DNA of 64,000 nt, taken from positions 1-64,000 of the forward strand of contig QCGL01000001.1 in NCBI GenBank assembly GCA_003279935.1, read 5' to 3'. The translations under genes were made by a program, and so were the position numbers. This document shows positions 1-10,053 of this stretch, piece by piece; the stretch's first letter is position 1; the number at the start of each line of letters is the position of its first letter. This DNA comes from Prochlorococcus sp. AG-388-A04 (lineage in GTDB: Bacteria; Cyanobacteriota; Cyanobacteriia; PCC-6307; Cyanobiaceae). The notes beneath the pieces are model-generated. The model had not been told where the DNA came from, ran no database searches, and was given only the letters and a program-made list of their open reading frames with translations.

Positions 1-524
1 TTCTCAGGAAAATCTTTTAATTCAAAAATATCATCGCTACTCCATACTAAATCTGTTCCTGGGATATTTAATTTTTTTGGTTTGCCACCAACTGAAATTA
101 GAATATTTTTGGCACTAACTTTTCTTAAAATATTTTTTGTTTTTGGACAGACTACTTCTATTGTATTTTGATTTAAAAATCTTCCAAGGCCCTCAAAAAC
201 TTTAATGTTTAATTTTTTTAAAGAATTTGAATGTAAAACACTTAATCTAGAAACTTCTTCTTTTACATTATTTAGTAAAATATTAGACTTAAAAGTTATT
301 TCTTTGCTTATTAATCCATACCCTTCAGAAGAAACCATATTTCTTCTATTGTTAGCAGCGTAAACCATCAGTTTTTTTGGTACACAACCTCGGATAACGC
401 AGGTCCCACCAATTTTGTTTACTTCTATTATTGCAACTTTTGCACCATAACTTGCAGCGCGTTTAGCAGCAGCCAACCCTCCCGAACCAGCACCCAAAAC
501 GATTAAGTCAAATTCGTATTCCAA
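1..524 (-). CDS. gor: Glutathione-disulfide reductase, 3' part outside window (TTG start)
   Basis: Reverse-strand translation starts (M)EYEFDLIVLGAGSGGLAAAKRAASYGAKVAIIEVNKIGGTCVIRGCVPKKLMVYAAN: FAD-binding GxGxxG plus redox-active CVxxGC-type disulfide motif. Confidence 0.88.
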   Translation of the reverse strand, partial: MEYEFDLIVLGAGSGGLAAAKRAASYGAKVAIIEVNKIGGTCVIRGCVPKKLMVYAANNRRNMVSSEGYGLISKEITFKSNILLNNVKEEVSRLSVLHSNSLKKLNIKVFEGLGRFLNQNTIEVVCPKTKNILRKVSAKNILISVGGKPKKLNIPGTDLVWSSDDIFELKDFPE

Positions 525-575
525 AACCTTTTAAATCATTTATTATACCGTAAATATAAAGCTTAATTTCAATAA

Positions 576-1805
576 ATGAATAACATCTTGAGTTGGGCCG
601 ATTTAAGTAAATTCGAAATTGATGATATTGATAGAGTTAATGGCATAAATAATTCTTTTTCAAACTTAAGATTATTTGGTCATAGTGAAAAAGAAGTCGA
701 GCTAATTTTGTATAGGGATCGACATTCTTGGTGCCCTTACTGTCAGAAAATATGGTTATGGCTTGAATTCAAAAGGATTCCTTACAAAGTGAAGAAAATA
801 AACATGTATTGTTATGGCAAAAAAGAAGAGTGGTACCTCAAGAAAGTCAGCTCAGGTAAATTACCTGCAATCGAATTTAGTGGCCAGATAATAACTGAAA
901 GTGATAATATTATCACTTTTTTAGAAAATGAATTTGGAACACTTGGTTCCTCTCTATTTTCAAATGATATTCGAGAAGCTAGAAATTTAGAAAGAGAAAT
1001 TTTTAGATCATGGTGTAATTGGCTTTGCAGAAATAGCTTTAGTTATTTAGATGAATCCTTTCGAAAGAATAAATTTAGAGAATCTATTTCCAAATTAGAA
1101 AAAATACTAAGTTTATCCAAAACAGGATTTATTGATTCATCAATACATGATTCAGAAAAAACAGAGCCAGGAACTGGAGACATAATTTTTATTCCGTACA
1201 TGGAAAGAATGAACGCTTCATTAAGTTATTACAAGGGGTTCGATTTAAGAAATAATTATCCTTTTATTGATAGATGGTTAACCCTTTTTGAAAATTTCAG
1301 TGCATATAGAGCCACTCAAGGTGATTTTCATACTCATTCCCATGATCTACCTCCTCAAATGGGCGGCTGCTTTAAGGATGTTAATGATCAACAAATTTCC
1401 TTTTCTAATCTAATAGATGTTGGAGAAGGACTAGGGAACTTGGAATTTAATCAAGATATAGACTTCGATTATTGCGCTAAATTTGCACTTAAAAGAGTCC
1501 TAAAACATAAAAACAATATTATTAATGCTAATCCTTATGAAAAAGACTTATTTGAGGAATCATTAAGGTCAGCTCTTACCTATATGATTACCTCTGAAAT
1601 CAATGAAGTTCCAAATAAGGCAGTTACTTCGATCATTTACTTAAAAAATAGAATTTCTGTGCCAAGAGATATGCCTATAATTTCTGCAAGGATATTAAGA
1701 CAATCTTTAAATAAAATTGTGCCAACGAATCATAATTCCGAAATTGATACGATTCCAGAAAAACATCGATATGATCAAGATCCTTCCAGATTTATAATGA
1801 AATAA
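576..1805 (+). CDS. Glutathione S-transferase family protein
   Basis: Thioredoxin-fold N-terminus RDRHSWCPYCQKIWLWLEFKRIPYKVKKIN...GKLPAIEF; next to gor. Confidence 0.8.
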   Translation: MNNILSWADLSKFEIDDIDRVNGINNSFSNLRLFGHSEKEVELILYRDRHSWCPYCQKIWLWLEFKRIPYKVKKINMYCYGKKEEWYLKKVSSGKLPAIEFSGQIITESDNIITFLENEFGTLGSSLFSNDIREARNLEREIFRSWCNWLCRNSFSYLDESFRKNKFRESISKLEKILSLSKTGFIDSSIHDSEKTEPGTGDIIFIPYMERMNASLSYYKGFDLRNNYPFIDRWLTLFENFSAYRATQGDFHTHSHDLPPQMGGCFKDVNDQQISFSNLIDVGEGLGNLEFNQDIDFDYCAKFALKRVLKHKNNIINANPYEKDLFEESLRSALTYMITSEINEVPNKAVTSIIYLKNRISVPRDMPIISARILRQSLNKIVPTNHNSEIDTIPEKHRYDQDPSRFIMK

Positions 1806-1808
1806 AGA

Positions 1809-3200
1809 TTATAAATTTTTTCTTGAATCAATTTGAAGTAAATCTTTTATTTTTTGAACTTGGCTGGCAACATTTGGATCACTTGACAATTTTTTTTCCA
1901 CTTGATCAATAGCATACATAACTGTTGTATGGTCTTTACCTCCAAATTCATCTCCAATTTTTGGAAGGCTTAGATCAGTTCCCTGCCTCATTAGATACAT
2001 GCCTATTTGCCTTGCCTGACTAATTGACTTTCTTCTGCTTGAACTAACTAATTCTTCAGCTGAAACTTCAAAGAAATCTGAGACTTTACTTATTACTTGC
2101 TTAGGAGTCACTACTACTCCAACGCTATTTGGATCAAGCATTGGAGCAATTGATTGAACTGTCATAGGTAATCCAGTTATTGAGGCAAAAGCTACTGCCC
2201 TAGTGAAGGCTCCCTCTAATTCTCTAATATTTGAGGAAAATCTTCCTGCGATAAATTGAATCAAATCTCTTGGGAGATTCATTCTTTCTTGTTCAGCTTT
2301 TTTCTGCAGAATCGCCATTCTTGTCTCTATATCAGGAGGTTGAATATCTGCTATTAATCCCATTGAGAATCTAGAAATTAGCCTTTCTTGTAATTTAGGT
2401 ATTTGACTAGGAGGCCTATCACTTGCAATAACAATTTGTTTACCCGCTTCATATAAAGCATTGAAAGTATTAAAAAATTCTTCTTGTGTGTATTCCTTGC
2501 CCTCTAAGAATTGAATATCGTCAATTAATAATAGATCAACTGATCTATATTTATTTTTAAAGGCGTGCATTCCATCTTTTCTAATAGATTGAATTAAATC
2601 ACTACTGAAAGTTTCAGTAGAGACATATAAAACTTTCGCATCTGGATCAATTTCTACTCGGTAATGACCTACAGCTTGCATCAAGTGAGTCTTTCCAAGG
2701 CCAACACCACCACAAATAAATAAGGGATTAAACTCTCTTCCTGGAGATTCTGCCACTGCTAAAGCGGCAGCATGGGCCATTCGACTATTAGGCCCTACAA
2801 CAAATCTTTTAAAGACATAACGTGTATTTAAAGAATGAGATTTTTTTGATCTATTAACTAAATTATTAACTTGATTTGTTGAAAATGATTTTGATTGAGA
2901 GTTAATATTTTGCAGGCTAGGAGAATCAGAAGATTTTGAATTGTTGATAATATTAGTTTCAGACTTAAAAACTACTTTTACATTATGTCCACAAATTTCT
3001 TCTGCAGCTTTTTCAATAGTTTCACTATAATTTTTTCTTAGCCAATCACTTGTAAAGTTATTTGGAGTAATCAAAGTTAACAATCCATTTTCAAAACAAT
3101 TAAATTTTGCTGGCCTTATCCAAGTTTCGAAAGAAGGCTTGCTTAAATTCTTTTGCAGTAATTGTTGAACTTCTGCCCAAATAGGATTGGCTGCTTGCAC
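1809..3200 (-). CDS. dnaA: Chromosomal replication initiator protein DnaA
   Basis: Walker [31 protein letters not shown]-terminal [18 protein letters not shown]. Confidence 0.98.
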   Translation of the reverse strand: MQAANPIWAEVQQLLQKNLSKPSFETWIRPAKFNCFENGLLTLITPNNFTSDWLRKNYSETIEKAAEEICGHNVKVVFKSETNIINNSKSSDSPSLQNINSQSKSFSTNQVNNLVNRSKKSHSLNTRYVFKRFVVGPNSRMAHAAALAVAESPGREFNPLFICGGVGLGKTHLMQAVGHYRVEIDPDAKVLYVSTETFSSDLIQSIRKDGMHAFKNKYRSVDLLLIDDIQFLEGKEYTQEEFFNTFNALYEAGKQIVIASDRPPSQIPKLQERLISRFSMGLIADIQPPDIETRMAILQKKAEQERMNLPRDLIQFIAGRFSSNIRELEGAFTRAVAFASITGLPMTVQSIAPMLDPNSVGVVVTPKQVISKVSDFFEVSAEELVSSSRRKSISQARQIGMYLMRQGTDLSLPKIGDEFGGKDHTTVMYAIDQVEKKLSSDPNVASQVQKIKDLLQIDSRKNL

Positions 3201-3368
3201 TAAATTTTTTTAATAGATATTTAATCTAGTGCGAATTTATTAATTGGTCATTCTCAAATCATAAGATCATGATAAATTTAAAATTTATTAACAATGCAGA
3301 TTATAAATTTCAAAAAGTGAAATCTATTAATTGCCTAAACCTTATAATAATTACATCTTGTTTATGAT

Positions 3369-4004
3369 TTGTTGGATAAAGCACTACTCATAATGATGGC
3401 TAAGTGGCATGCTTATGGTCGTTGTAAAAATAGATTATCAAAAGATATAGGGAAAATTAGTTCTGCAAAAGTGCAGAAAAAAATGACAGGTCATACTGTT
3501 TCAGTTGCGAAATTTCTGGAAAATAAGGGTTTGATTGATCTTTCCTTAGCCATATCTGGACTAGGATTTAAAAATAGTAAAAGGTGGAGTAATGAATTAG
3601 GAATTAAAAACTTTAATTTACAAGGTAGAGGATGTTTAGGAGAAAAGATGAGAAGGCAAATTCTCATAAATAAAAAAAAAAGTTTAAAAAAAAAAAGGAG
3701 TATTATTTTTATAGGTACTGATCTTCCAGATTTTTGTCATATGGATTTATTAAATACTCTTTCAAAACTTAAAAAAAATGATCTGATTTTAGGTCCCTCA
3801 AATGATGGAGGATATTGGCTTATTGCTTTTTCTGAAAGATTATTATCTACTGATTTATATTTACCCTTCATAAACATTAAATGGGGTAGAGAAGAAGTTC
3901 TTGACCAAACTATTAAGAACTTTTCTTCAATGAACTTAAAACATGACTTCCTTCATAGAAAAATAGATATTGATACAATAATAGATATCGAAAAAAGAGA
4001 ATAA
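3369..4004 (+). CDS. TIGR04282-type (arsenosugar biosynthesis-associated) glycosyltransferase-like protein, TTG start
   Basis: IIFIGTDLPDF, DLILGPSNDGGYWLIAF motifs; paired with a GT2 gene downstream. Confidence 0.7.
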   Translation: MLDKALLIMMAKWHAYGRCKNRLSKDIGKISSAKVQKKMTGHTVSVAKFLENKGLIDLSLAISGLGFKNSKRWSNELGIKNFNLQGRGCLGEKMRRQILINKKKSLKKKRSIIFIGTDLPDFCHMDLLNTLSKLKKNDLILGPSNDGGYWLIAFSERLLSTDLYLPFINIKWGREEVLDQTIKNFSSMNLKHDFLHRKIDIDTIIDIEKRE

Positions 4005-4009
4005 TTAAG

Positions 4010-4693
4010 TTGCCTAAAATCTCAATTATTATTCCAACGTATAATGAATCTCAACACTTACCATTACTTCTCTCGGATTTATCAATTTCTAATGAGGAAG
4101 CCGAAATTATAATTGTAGATTGTCATAGTGAGGATAAAACTATAGAGATAGGAAAGTTATATGGATCAAAGATATATAAATCAAAAAAAAAGAACAGAGG
4201 GTTGCAATTAAATATCGGAGCCAAAAAGGCTAAAGGGAAATGGTTTATTTTCTTACATGCCGATTCCAGGCTTAGTCAATATTGGTTAAAAAAAGTGAAG
4301 TCTGTAATAAGATACGATGAAAATTCTGTTTGTTTTTTTAAATTCAAAATTAATAATAAAAAGATTATTTACAGATTTCTCGAGATAGTTGTAAATCTTA
4401 GAAGCTACATCTTCAAAGATCCATATGGTGATCAGGGTCTCTTGATTCAAAGAGAAACATATTTTAAAAATAAAGGTTATCGAAAAATCCCTTTGATGGA
4501 GGATTTAGATTTTATAAAAAGATTAAAGAATAAGGTATCTTTAAAAAGATTAACAATTCCAATTTATACAAGTAGTAGGAAGTGGGAAAAAACTAATATT
4601 ATTTTTCAAGCATTCAAGAATTGGAGTTATAGGAAAAGATGGTTAAGAGGGGAGTCAATAAAATCTTTACATAATGATTATTATAAAAATTAA
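4010..4693 (+). CDS. TIGR04283-type (arsenosugar biosynthesis-associated) family 2 glycosyltransferase
   Basis: ISIIIPTYNESQHLPLLL, EIIIVDCHSEDKT, NIGAKKAKGKWFIFLHADSRL, DPYGDQGLLIQRETY. Confidence 0.8.
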   Translation: MPKISIIIPTYNESQHLPLLLSDLSISNEEAEIIIVDCHSEDKTIEIGKLYGSKIYKSKKKNRGLQLNIGAKKAKGKWFIFLHADSRLSQYWLKKVKSVIRYDENSVCFFKFKINNKKIIYRFLEIVVNLRSYIFKDPYGDQGLLIQRETYFKNKGYRKIPLMEDLDFIKRLKNKVSLKRLTIPIYTSSRKWEKTNIIFQAFKNWSYRKRWLRGESIKSLHNDYYKN

Positions 4694-4694
4694 A

Positions 4695-5225
4695 TTAATT
4701 TGCATACCAAAAAGCACATTTTGAACCTTTTGGTTCTAATTCCCAACCCTGCCTTTTATAAAATGAAACCACCTCAGCATCCGCAAATAAAGTAACCTTT
4801 GATATTCCAATTTTTTTTAATTCTTGCAATATATATTTCATTAATTCTTTACCTAAACCAAGCCCTTGATAAACAGGATTGACAGCAACATCCCAAATTG
4901 TTGCCTCAATAATCCCGTCCCCAGTACATCTAGCAAAACCTACAAGCCTAGGAAATTTCTCATCATGACGCCATACCCCAACCACTAGAATACTAAACTC
5001 TAAAGCTCTTTTAACTCTCCTTATTGGCCTCCTGCTCCATCCTACAGTCTGCAAAAGTTGATCTAACTCAATAAGATCAAACTCCTTGACCTTGCTACAA
5101 ACAAAAATCTCTTTTTTCTCTTGATGGGTGAATTCATAAGAATTTAAACCATAATATTTAATCAGCTCATCTTGAGAAAGAGTATTTGTTTTCTTAATTA
5201 ATGATTTTTTGTTCCTAAAAATCAT
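4695..5225 (-). CDS. GNAT family N-acetyltransferase (Ycf52-like)
   Basis: VGFARCTGDGIIEATIWDVAVNPVYQGLGLGKELMKYILQEL: acetyl-CoA binding motif. Confidence 0.8.
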   Translation of the reverse strand: MIFRNKKSLIKKTNTLSQDELIKYYGLNSYEFTHQEKKEIFVCSKVKEFDLIELDQLLQTVGWSRRPIRRVKRALEFSILVVGVWRHDEKFPRLVGFARCTGDGIIEATIWDVAVNPVYQGLGLGKELMKYILQELKKIGISKVTLFADAEVVSFYKRQGWELEPKGSKCAFWYAN

Positions 5226-7018
5226 TAAAAGCTAGCAAATCCTTTTTCTTGAAGCTCGGAAAGTTGGAAATATAATCCTTTTTTGAGTCTAAGCTCTCTA
5301 TGATTCCCTTCTTCAATTAACGCTCCCCCTTTTAAGACTAATATTTTATCAGATTTCTCAATAGTAGCTAATCTATGCGCAATCACTAATGCCGTTCTTT
5401 TATTCAATAACCTTTCAAGATCTTTTTGCAAGGTGGCTTCTGTAGATGGATCCATAAATGCAGTAGCTTCATCCATTATCAAGATAATTGGATTTCTTAT
5501 GGCTACCCTAGCTACAGAAAGAAGTTGTCTCTCTCCTGATGAAAGATTTCCTCCTCTCTCTCTAAGATAAGTATTCAAACCATCAGGCAACTTTTTTAAT
5601 AAAGTATCTAAACCAAGCTCCATACAAATATTTTCTAAGTCTTGTTTATTAATATCGGTACTTAATTTTAAGTTTTCTGCAACATCACCACTAAAAATAA
5701 AAGTATCTTGCAGCACGACACCAAGCATATTTCTAAGTCTTGCTATTGGTATATCCTTAATATCTACATCATCTATCAAAATCTGGCCTTCTTGAGGCTC
5801 ATATAGTCTACATAACAACCTTATTATGGTTGTTTTACCAGAACCAGTTGGGCCAACAAAAGCTACATGTTCTCCTGGATTAACTAAAAATGATAGGTCT
5901 TTTATTACATGTTCTCCCTCGTTATAAAAGAAATTTACATTCCGAAATTCAATTTTCCCTTTAAATTTATAATCCTTACTTATAATTCCTACTGAAAGTT
6001 GTGGAGGAATAGAGTCTTTAATATCAATTTCTTCATCTAATAATTCATTTATTCTCTCTACAGCAGTAAGTCCCCCTTGAATCTGTGTAAATCTCTCTGC
6101 TAACTGTCTTAAAGGCTCGAAGAGTCTTTGGGAGTAAAGAATAAAAGTTGTTAATGTTCCTAAGCCAATATTGCCCGAAGTTACTAGATACCCTCCCACA
6201 GCCAATACTAATGATACTGCTGCAAGGGATATCCATTCTATAAAAGCGGATATACTACTATCGTAAAAAATGGTCCCATTAACTGCTTTCTGGTAAGCAA
6301 TACCTGTATTAGAAAATTTCCTACTATTGAAAAATTCTCTCCTAAACATTTGAACGACCTCTAAACCTTGAAGATTCTCTTGGAAGTCAGAGTTAAGTTG
6401 AGACAACTCCTCTCTTACTTGATAATTTGCTTTTCTATAGCGTTTTTGAAGCCAAATAATAAAATATGAAACCGGAATTTGAGTTAAAAGAAGCAAAGTT
6501 GCCAATCCTTTATCTATAGAAAGCATTGTTAACGAAATGACTATAAGACTAACAAAATCAGCAATGACTCCGACGGCTCCACTGCCAAAAACTTCAGCCA
6601 AGGCATCCACATCATTGGTAAGTCTTGTTAGTAATTTACCGACAGGCATTTTATCGTGAAACTTAAGAGAAAGAGAAATAGAATGTTCGAAAAGTTCTCT
6701 TCTAATCCTTGCTGTTAATCTTTGTCCAACAGATTGAATATTATATGATTGATAACCTTGCAAAACTAATCTAAATAGAACAGTTATAAACAAAGTGATA
6801 ATAATTATATTTATTGATTGCCCAAAGAAGGTTTTACTTAACCAGACATCTGTGCTCTCATTTTTTAAGATCGTTATGGCTTGACCAACTAATAATGGTT
6901 GAATAGCCCCTGCAAATGAAACAGGTAATAAGACTATTAATATAAGATAAATAGTTTTTTTATCTTTAATTAAATATCTACCTAACTTTTTTATTCTATC
7001 AAAATCATTCAAAAACAT
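5225..7018 (-). CDS. ABC transporter, fused permease/ATPase (MsbA/MdlB-like)
   Basis: Walker A GPTGSGKTTIIRLL, signature NLSSGERQLLSVARV, Walker B ILIMDEATAFMDP; N-terminal membrane domain. Confidence 0.92.
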   Translation of the reverse strand: MFLNDFDRIKKLGRYLIKDKKTIYLILIVLLPVSFAGAIQPLLVGQAITILKNESTDVWLSKTFFGQSINIIIITLFITVLFRLVLQGYQSYNIQSVGQRLTARIRRELFEHSISLSLKFHDKMPVGKLLTRLTNDVDALAEVFGSGAVGVIADFVSLIVISLTMLSIDKGLATLLLLTQIPVSYFIIWLQKRYRKANYQVREELSQLNSDFQENLQGLEVVQMFRREFFNSRKFSNTGIAYQKAVNGTIFYDSSISAFIEWISLAAVSLVLAVGGYLVTSGNIGLGTLTTFILYSQRLFEPLRQLAERFTQIQGGLTAVERINELLDEEIDIKDSIPPQLSVGIISKDYKFKGKIEFRNVNFFYNEGEHVIKDLSFLVNPGEHVAFVGPTGSGKTTIIRLLCRLYEPQEGQILIDDVDIKDIPIARLRNMLGVVLQDTFIFSGDVAENLKLSTDINKQDLENICMELGLDTLLKKLPDGLNTYLRERGGNLSSGERQLLSVARVAIRNPIILIMDEATAFMDPSTEATLQKDLERLLNKRTALVIAHRLATIEKSDKILVLKGGALIEEGNHRELRLKKGLYFQLSELQEKGFASF

Positions 7019-7022
7019 TACT

Positions 7023-7670
7023 TTAAATATTTAATATATCCTTAGAAGATTCTATTGATAAAATCACATCTCTGAGAGGGTTGCTATCTAATCTAAGAGA
7101 GAGAGGATTAGCTATTAACCTCGCAGTTGAATAAAAAAGATCGTCAATTTTACTTAAACCGTTTTCTTTAAGAGTCTTACCTGTAGCAACCAAATCTATT
7201 ATAGCTTCTGCCATTCCTGTAATAGGGCCAAGCTCTACTGATCCCGTTAGATGAACAATCTCAACTGGTATATTTAAGTCATCAAAATAGGCTCTTGCAG
7301 TTTTTGTGAATTTACTTGCCACCTTACAATTAGCGGGAAGATCCGTAGGTTTTAAATAATTACTATTATTTTTTACAGCAAGTGACATGTGACATCCACC
7401 AAACTCTAAATCAAGCAATTTAGCAACTTTCAACTCAGATTCCCGTAACACGTCATATCCTACGATTCCTAAATCTGCTTGCCCGTAACTTACATAAACT
7501 GGAACGTCTCCATTTCTTACCAATAAGGCTTTGGCTCTTTTACATTTCGATTCAATAGTTAATGATCTATTATTCTCTAGTAGTGCATCAGAAAAGTCCA
7601 ATCCTGCTTTTTTAAAAATTGAAATTGAATCTTCTAGCAGAGCTCCTTTAGGTAAAGCTATAGTAATCAT
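7023..7670 (-). CDS. hisG: ATP phosphoribosyltransferase (short form)
   Basis: [64 protein letters not shown]. Confidence 0.93.
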   Translation of the reverse strand: MITIALPKGALLEDSISIFKKAGLDFSDALLENNRSLTIESKCKRAKALLVRNGDVPVYVSYGQADLGIVGYDVLRESELKVAKLLDLEFGGCHMSLAVKNNSNYLKPTDLPANCKVASKFTKTARAYFDDLNIPVEIVHLTGSVELGPITGMAEAIIDLVATGKTLKENGLSKIDDLFYSTARLIANPLSLRLDSNPLRDVILSIESSKDILNI

Positions 7671-7712
7671 ATATCAATTTATTTTCAAACATTTTTTAAT
7701 TCTAAGATAATA

Positions 7713-8453
7713 ATGGAATTTAATAAAGAGCAAAAAATAATTGGGATTAGAGTTCTAAGTGATAATGTAATTTGGCTCTGGGAAAAAAATAACTCAGCAG
7801 TAGTTATTGATCCTGCTCTTTCACAACCTGTAATAGAATACTTGAAAACTAATAATCTTTATTTAGAGGCTATATTACAAACTCATCATCATTCAGATCA
7901 TATTGGAGGGACTAGAGAACTAATAAAGGAATGGCCAAATGTTAAGGTTATAGCTTCCTTTAAAGAAAAAGATCGTATACCATTTCAAAACTCGTCAGTT
8001 AAGGATGGAGACACACTATTGTTATTAGGTGAAGAGGTTAAAGTAATCGAGGTAATAGGACACACAAGATCTCATATAGCTTTCTACATAAATAACAAAG
8101 TCCCTATCCTTTTTGTTGGTGATACTTTATTTTCAGCTGGATGTGGAAGAATCTTTGAAGGCACTTATAAACAAATGTATAATTCTCTTAAAATAATTAA
8201 GTCATTACCTAAAAACACTCTCATTTATTGTGCCCATGAATATACGAAGTCAAATCTTTTGTGGGCCTTAGATCTTGAACCAGAGAATCAAATTATTAAA
8301 AATAAACTCATTGAAGTTGAAAAGAAAATTGCTTTAAAAGAACTTTCAATTCCATGCCTACTTGAAGAAGAGATGAAAATCAATTTGTTTTTAAGAGCAG
8401 ATAATTTAAAAGTTTTTTCTTCTTTAAGAGCGAATAAAGATACATGGGTTTAA
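7713..8453 (+). CDS. gloB: Hydroxyacylglutathione hydrolase (glyoxalase II)
   Basis: Metallo-beta-lactamase motif [39 protein letters not shown]. Confidence 0.93.
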   Translation: MEFNKEQKIIGIRVLSDNVIWLWEKNNSAVVIDPALSQPVIEYLKTNNLYLEAILQTHHHSDHIGGTRELIKEWPNVKVIASFKEKDRIPFQNSSVKDGDTLLLLGEEVKVIEVIGHTRSHIAFYINNKVPILFVGDTLFSAGCGRIFEGTYKQMYNSLKIIKSLPKNTLIYCAHEYTKSNLLWALDLEPENQIIKNKLIEVEKKIALKELSIPCLLEEEMKINLFLRADNLKVFSSLRANKDTWV

Positions 8454-8477
8454 ATTTATATAAATAACCCTAATCAT

Positions 8478-8870
8478 ATGTCTTCACCAAAAGTAATTAA
8501 GACTTCTAATGCACCAGACCCTGTTGGTCCTTATAACCAAGCAATCAAAGCCGGAAATTTTATTTATTGTTCGGGTCAAATTGCCATTGATCCAGTTACA
8601 AATGAAATAAATTGCCTAGGTAATATTGAGAAAGAAACTACTCAAGTTTTAAAAAATCTTTTAGCTGTTCTTAGTGCGGGAGGAGCAAAAGCAGAAGATG
8701 TAATTAAAACGACTATTTATTTAACTGATTTAAAAAACTTTAAAACTGTTAATGATATATACAGTAATTTTTTTAAAGTAGAGAACCCACCTGCAAGAGC
8801 ATGTGTAGAAGTTTCTTCTTTGCCAAAAGGCGTTTTAATTGAAATAGATTGCGTCGCTTTTTTAGATTAA
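8478..8870 (+). CDS. ridA: RidA family (reactive intermediate deaminase)
   Basis: APDPVGPYNQAIKAGNFIYCSGQIAIDP, ENPPARACVEVSSLPKGVLIEIDCVA. Confidence 0.93.
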   Translation: MSSPKVIKTSNAPDPVGPYNQAIKAGNFIYCSGQIAIDPVTNEINCLGNIEKETTQVLKNLLAVLSAGGAKAEDVIKTTIYLTDLKNFKTVNDIYSNFFKVENPPARACVEVSSLPKGVLIEIDCVAFLD

Positions 8871-8955
8871 TTTATTATTATTTAGAAATTTGAAATAAGA
8901 GCCAATTATGCACCATATTTGTATAGATTATTAATTAACAAAACTTCTTTGATCT

Positions 8956-9183
8956 ATGACAGCAGCAAAGCTAAATATAGACGAACTAGAAGCCGGTTAC
9001 CCTTTATTTTGTAAAGCGCTAAGGTTATTAATTTTAAAAGGAAATTCTCTTAAAGAGATTGAAAGGACAGTTTGTTGGGGTCATCTTGAAACATTAAATA
9101 GATGCCTTCCCGGAAGATATAAAGCCCCTACTTATTTGATGGCTCTAATTAAAAGAGATATAGATAAACCTAATCATTATTAG
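8956..9183 (+). CDS. Small conserved-looking hypothetical protein (75 aa), convergent with the carboxysome operon
   Basis: Clean ATG ORF in a non-overlapped slot; no recognised domain. Confidence 0.7.
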   Translation: MTAAKLNIDELEAGYPLFCKALRLLILKGNSLKEIERTVCWGHLETLNRCLPGRYKAPTYLMALIKRDIDKPNHY

Positions 9184-9188
9184 ATACA

Positions 9189-9428
9189 TTATTTTTCTAA
9201 AAAAAAATTATCTAATTTTATAGAAAATTCTTTTTCATTACTTGGTATTTTCTCAGAATCTAAAAAGATAGATACACTAACAAAATTCTTACCAAAACTA
9301 ATATTAGGATAGATATTTTTTTCTTTACATAATTCATCTGTTTTTTTCAAAAATATACTAATTTTTTGATACTCTTCAAACTCAAATCTTTTTTCAATTC
9401 TTGAAGGCGACTCCCTATGGTTCCACAT
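9189..9428 (-). CDS. Pterin-4a-carbinolamine dehydratase-like, alpha-carboxysome Rubisco assembly factor (acRAF)
   Basis: 79 aa, WNHRESPSRIEKRFEFEEYQKISIFLKKTDELCKEKNIYPNISFGKNFVSVSIF; PCD-like fold signature and position at the end of the cso operon. Confidence 0.8.
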   Translation of the reverse strand: MWNHRESPSRIEKRFEFEEYQKISIFLKKTDELCKEKNIYPNISFGKNFVSVSIFLDSEKIPSNEKEFSIKLDNFFLEK

Positions 9429-9530
9429 TAAGACGTAATTGATAACAACAATTAATACTATACATTTATTTGATATTTTTCCTAATTTTTTTTTGACAAA
9501 GAAATCAGAACAACCAAAAACTATAAAAGT

Positions 9531-9779
9531 CTAATTAGATTCCCAGTAATCAATAATTCCGCCAATAGTTAAATCAGTTTGAACATCTGGATTAGGGCAA
9601 GCAAACCTTGCTGCTGAGCCACTAGCAGTAAAAACCCAATTACCTTCTCTAGCTCCAACAGGATCAACTGCAACAACTTTTTTACCTTTATTATTTTCTA
9701 AAATTCTCAAATTCATGTGTCCAAGGCCAGCTACTCTTTGGGTACAGACCATTCTTCCACATACCTTCATTATTTCCAA
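9531..9779 (-). CDS. csoS4B: Carboxysome shell vertex pentamer CsoS4B (start may be internal Met at 9770)
   Basis: MKVCGRMVCTQRVAGLGHMNLRIL...VAVDPVGAREGNWVFTASGSAAR: EutN/CcmL family. Confidence 0.95.
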   Translation of the reverse strand: MEIMKVCGRMVCTQRVAGLGHMNLRILENNKGKKVVAVDPVGAREGNWVFTASGSAARFACPNPDVQTDLTIGGIIDYWESN

Positions 9780-9784
9780 AATTT

Positions 9785-10051
9785 CTACACCTCAATTTGT
9801 TTTGGACTATCTGGGTCCCAATGATCAATAATTCCAACAATTGTTAAATCACTTGGATACGATTTACTCCCTGCAGCTTCTCTAGCAGCAGAACTACCAA
9901 CACAAATAACCCAGTCACCGGGCTTACATCCAACAGCATCAACAGCAACCTTATTAGAAGATCCATCTAAAACTACTTGAAGATGCTTATGCTCGAATCC
10001 AGGTATTCTATTTGTGGAAACAAGTGGTTTTAAAACCTTGCAAATTAACAT
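9785..10051 (-). CDS. csoS4A: Carboxysome shell vertex pentamer CsoS4A
   Basis: MLICKVLKPLVSTNRIPGFEHKHLQVV...VAVDAVGCKPGDWVICVGSSAAREA: EutN/CcmL family. Confidence 0.96.
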   Translation of the reverse strand: MLICKVLKPLVSTNRIPGFEHKHLQVVLDGSSNKVAVDAVGCKPGDWVICVGSSAAREAAGSKSYPSDLTIVGIIDHWDPDSPKQIEV

Positions 10052-10053
10052 AA

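Noticed and set aside
3200-3369. Replication origin next to dnaA
   Set aside because: Only weak DnaA-box-like TTATTAACA; no box cluster and no dnaN neighbour.
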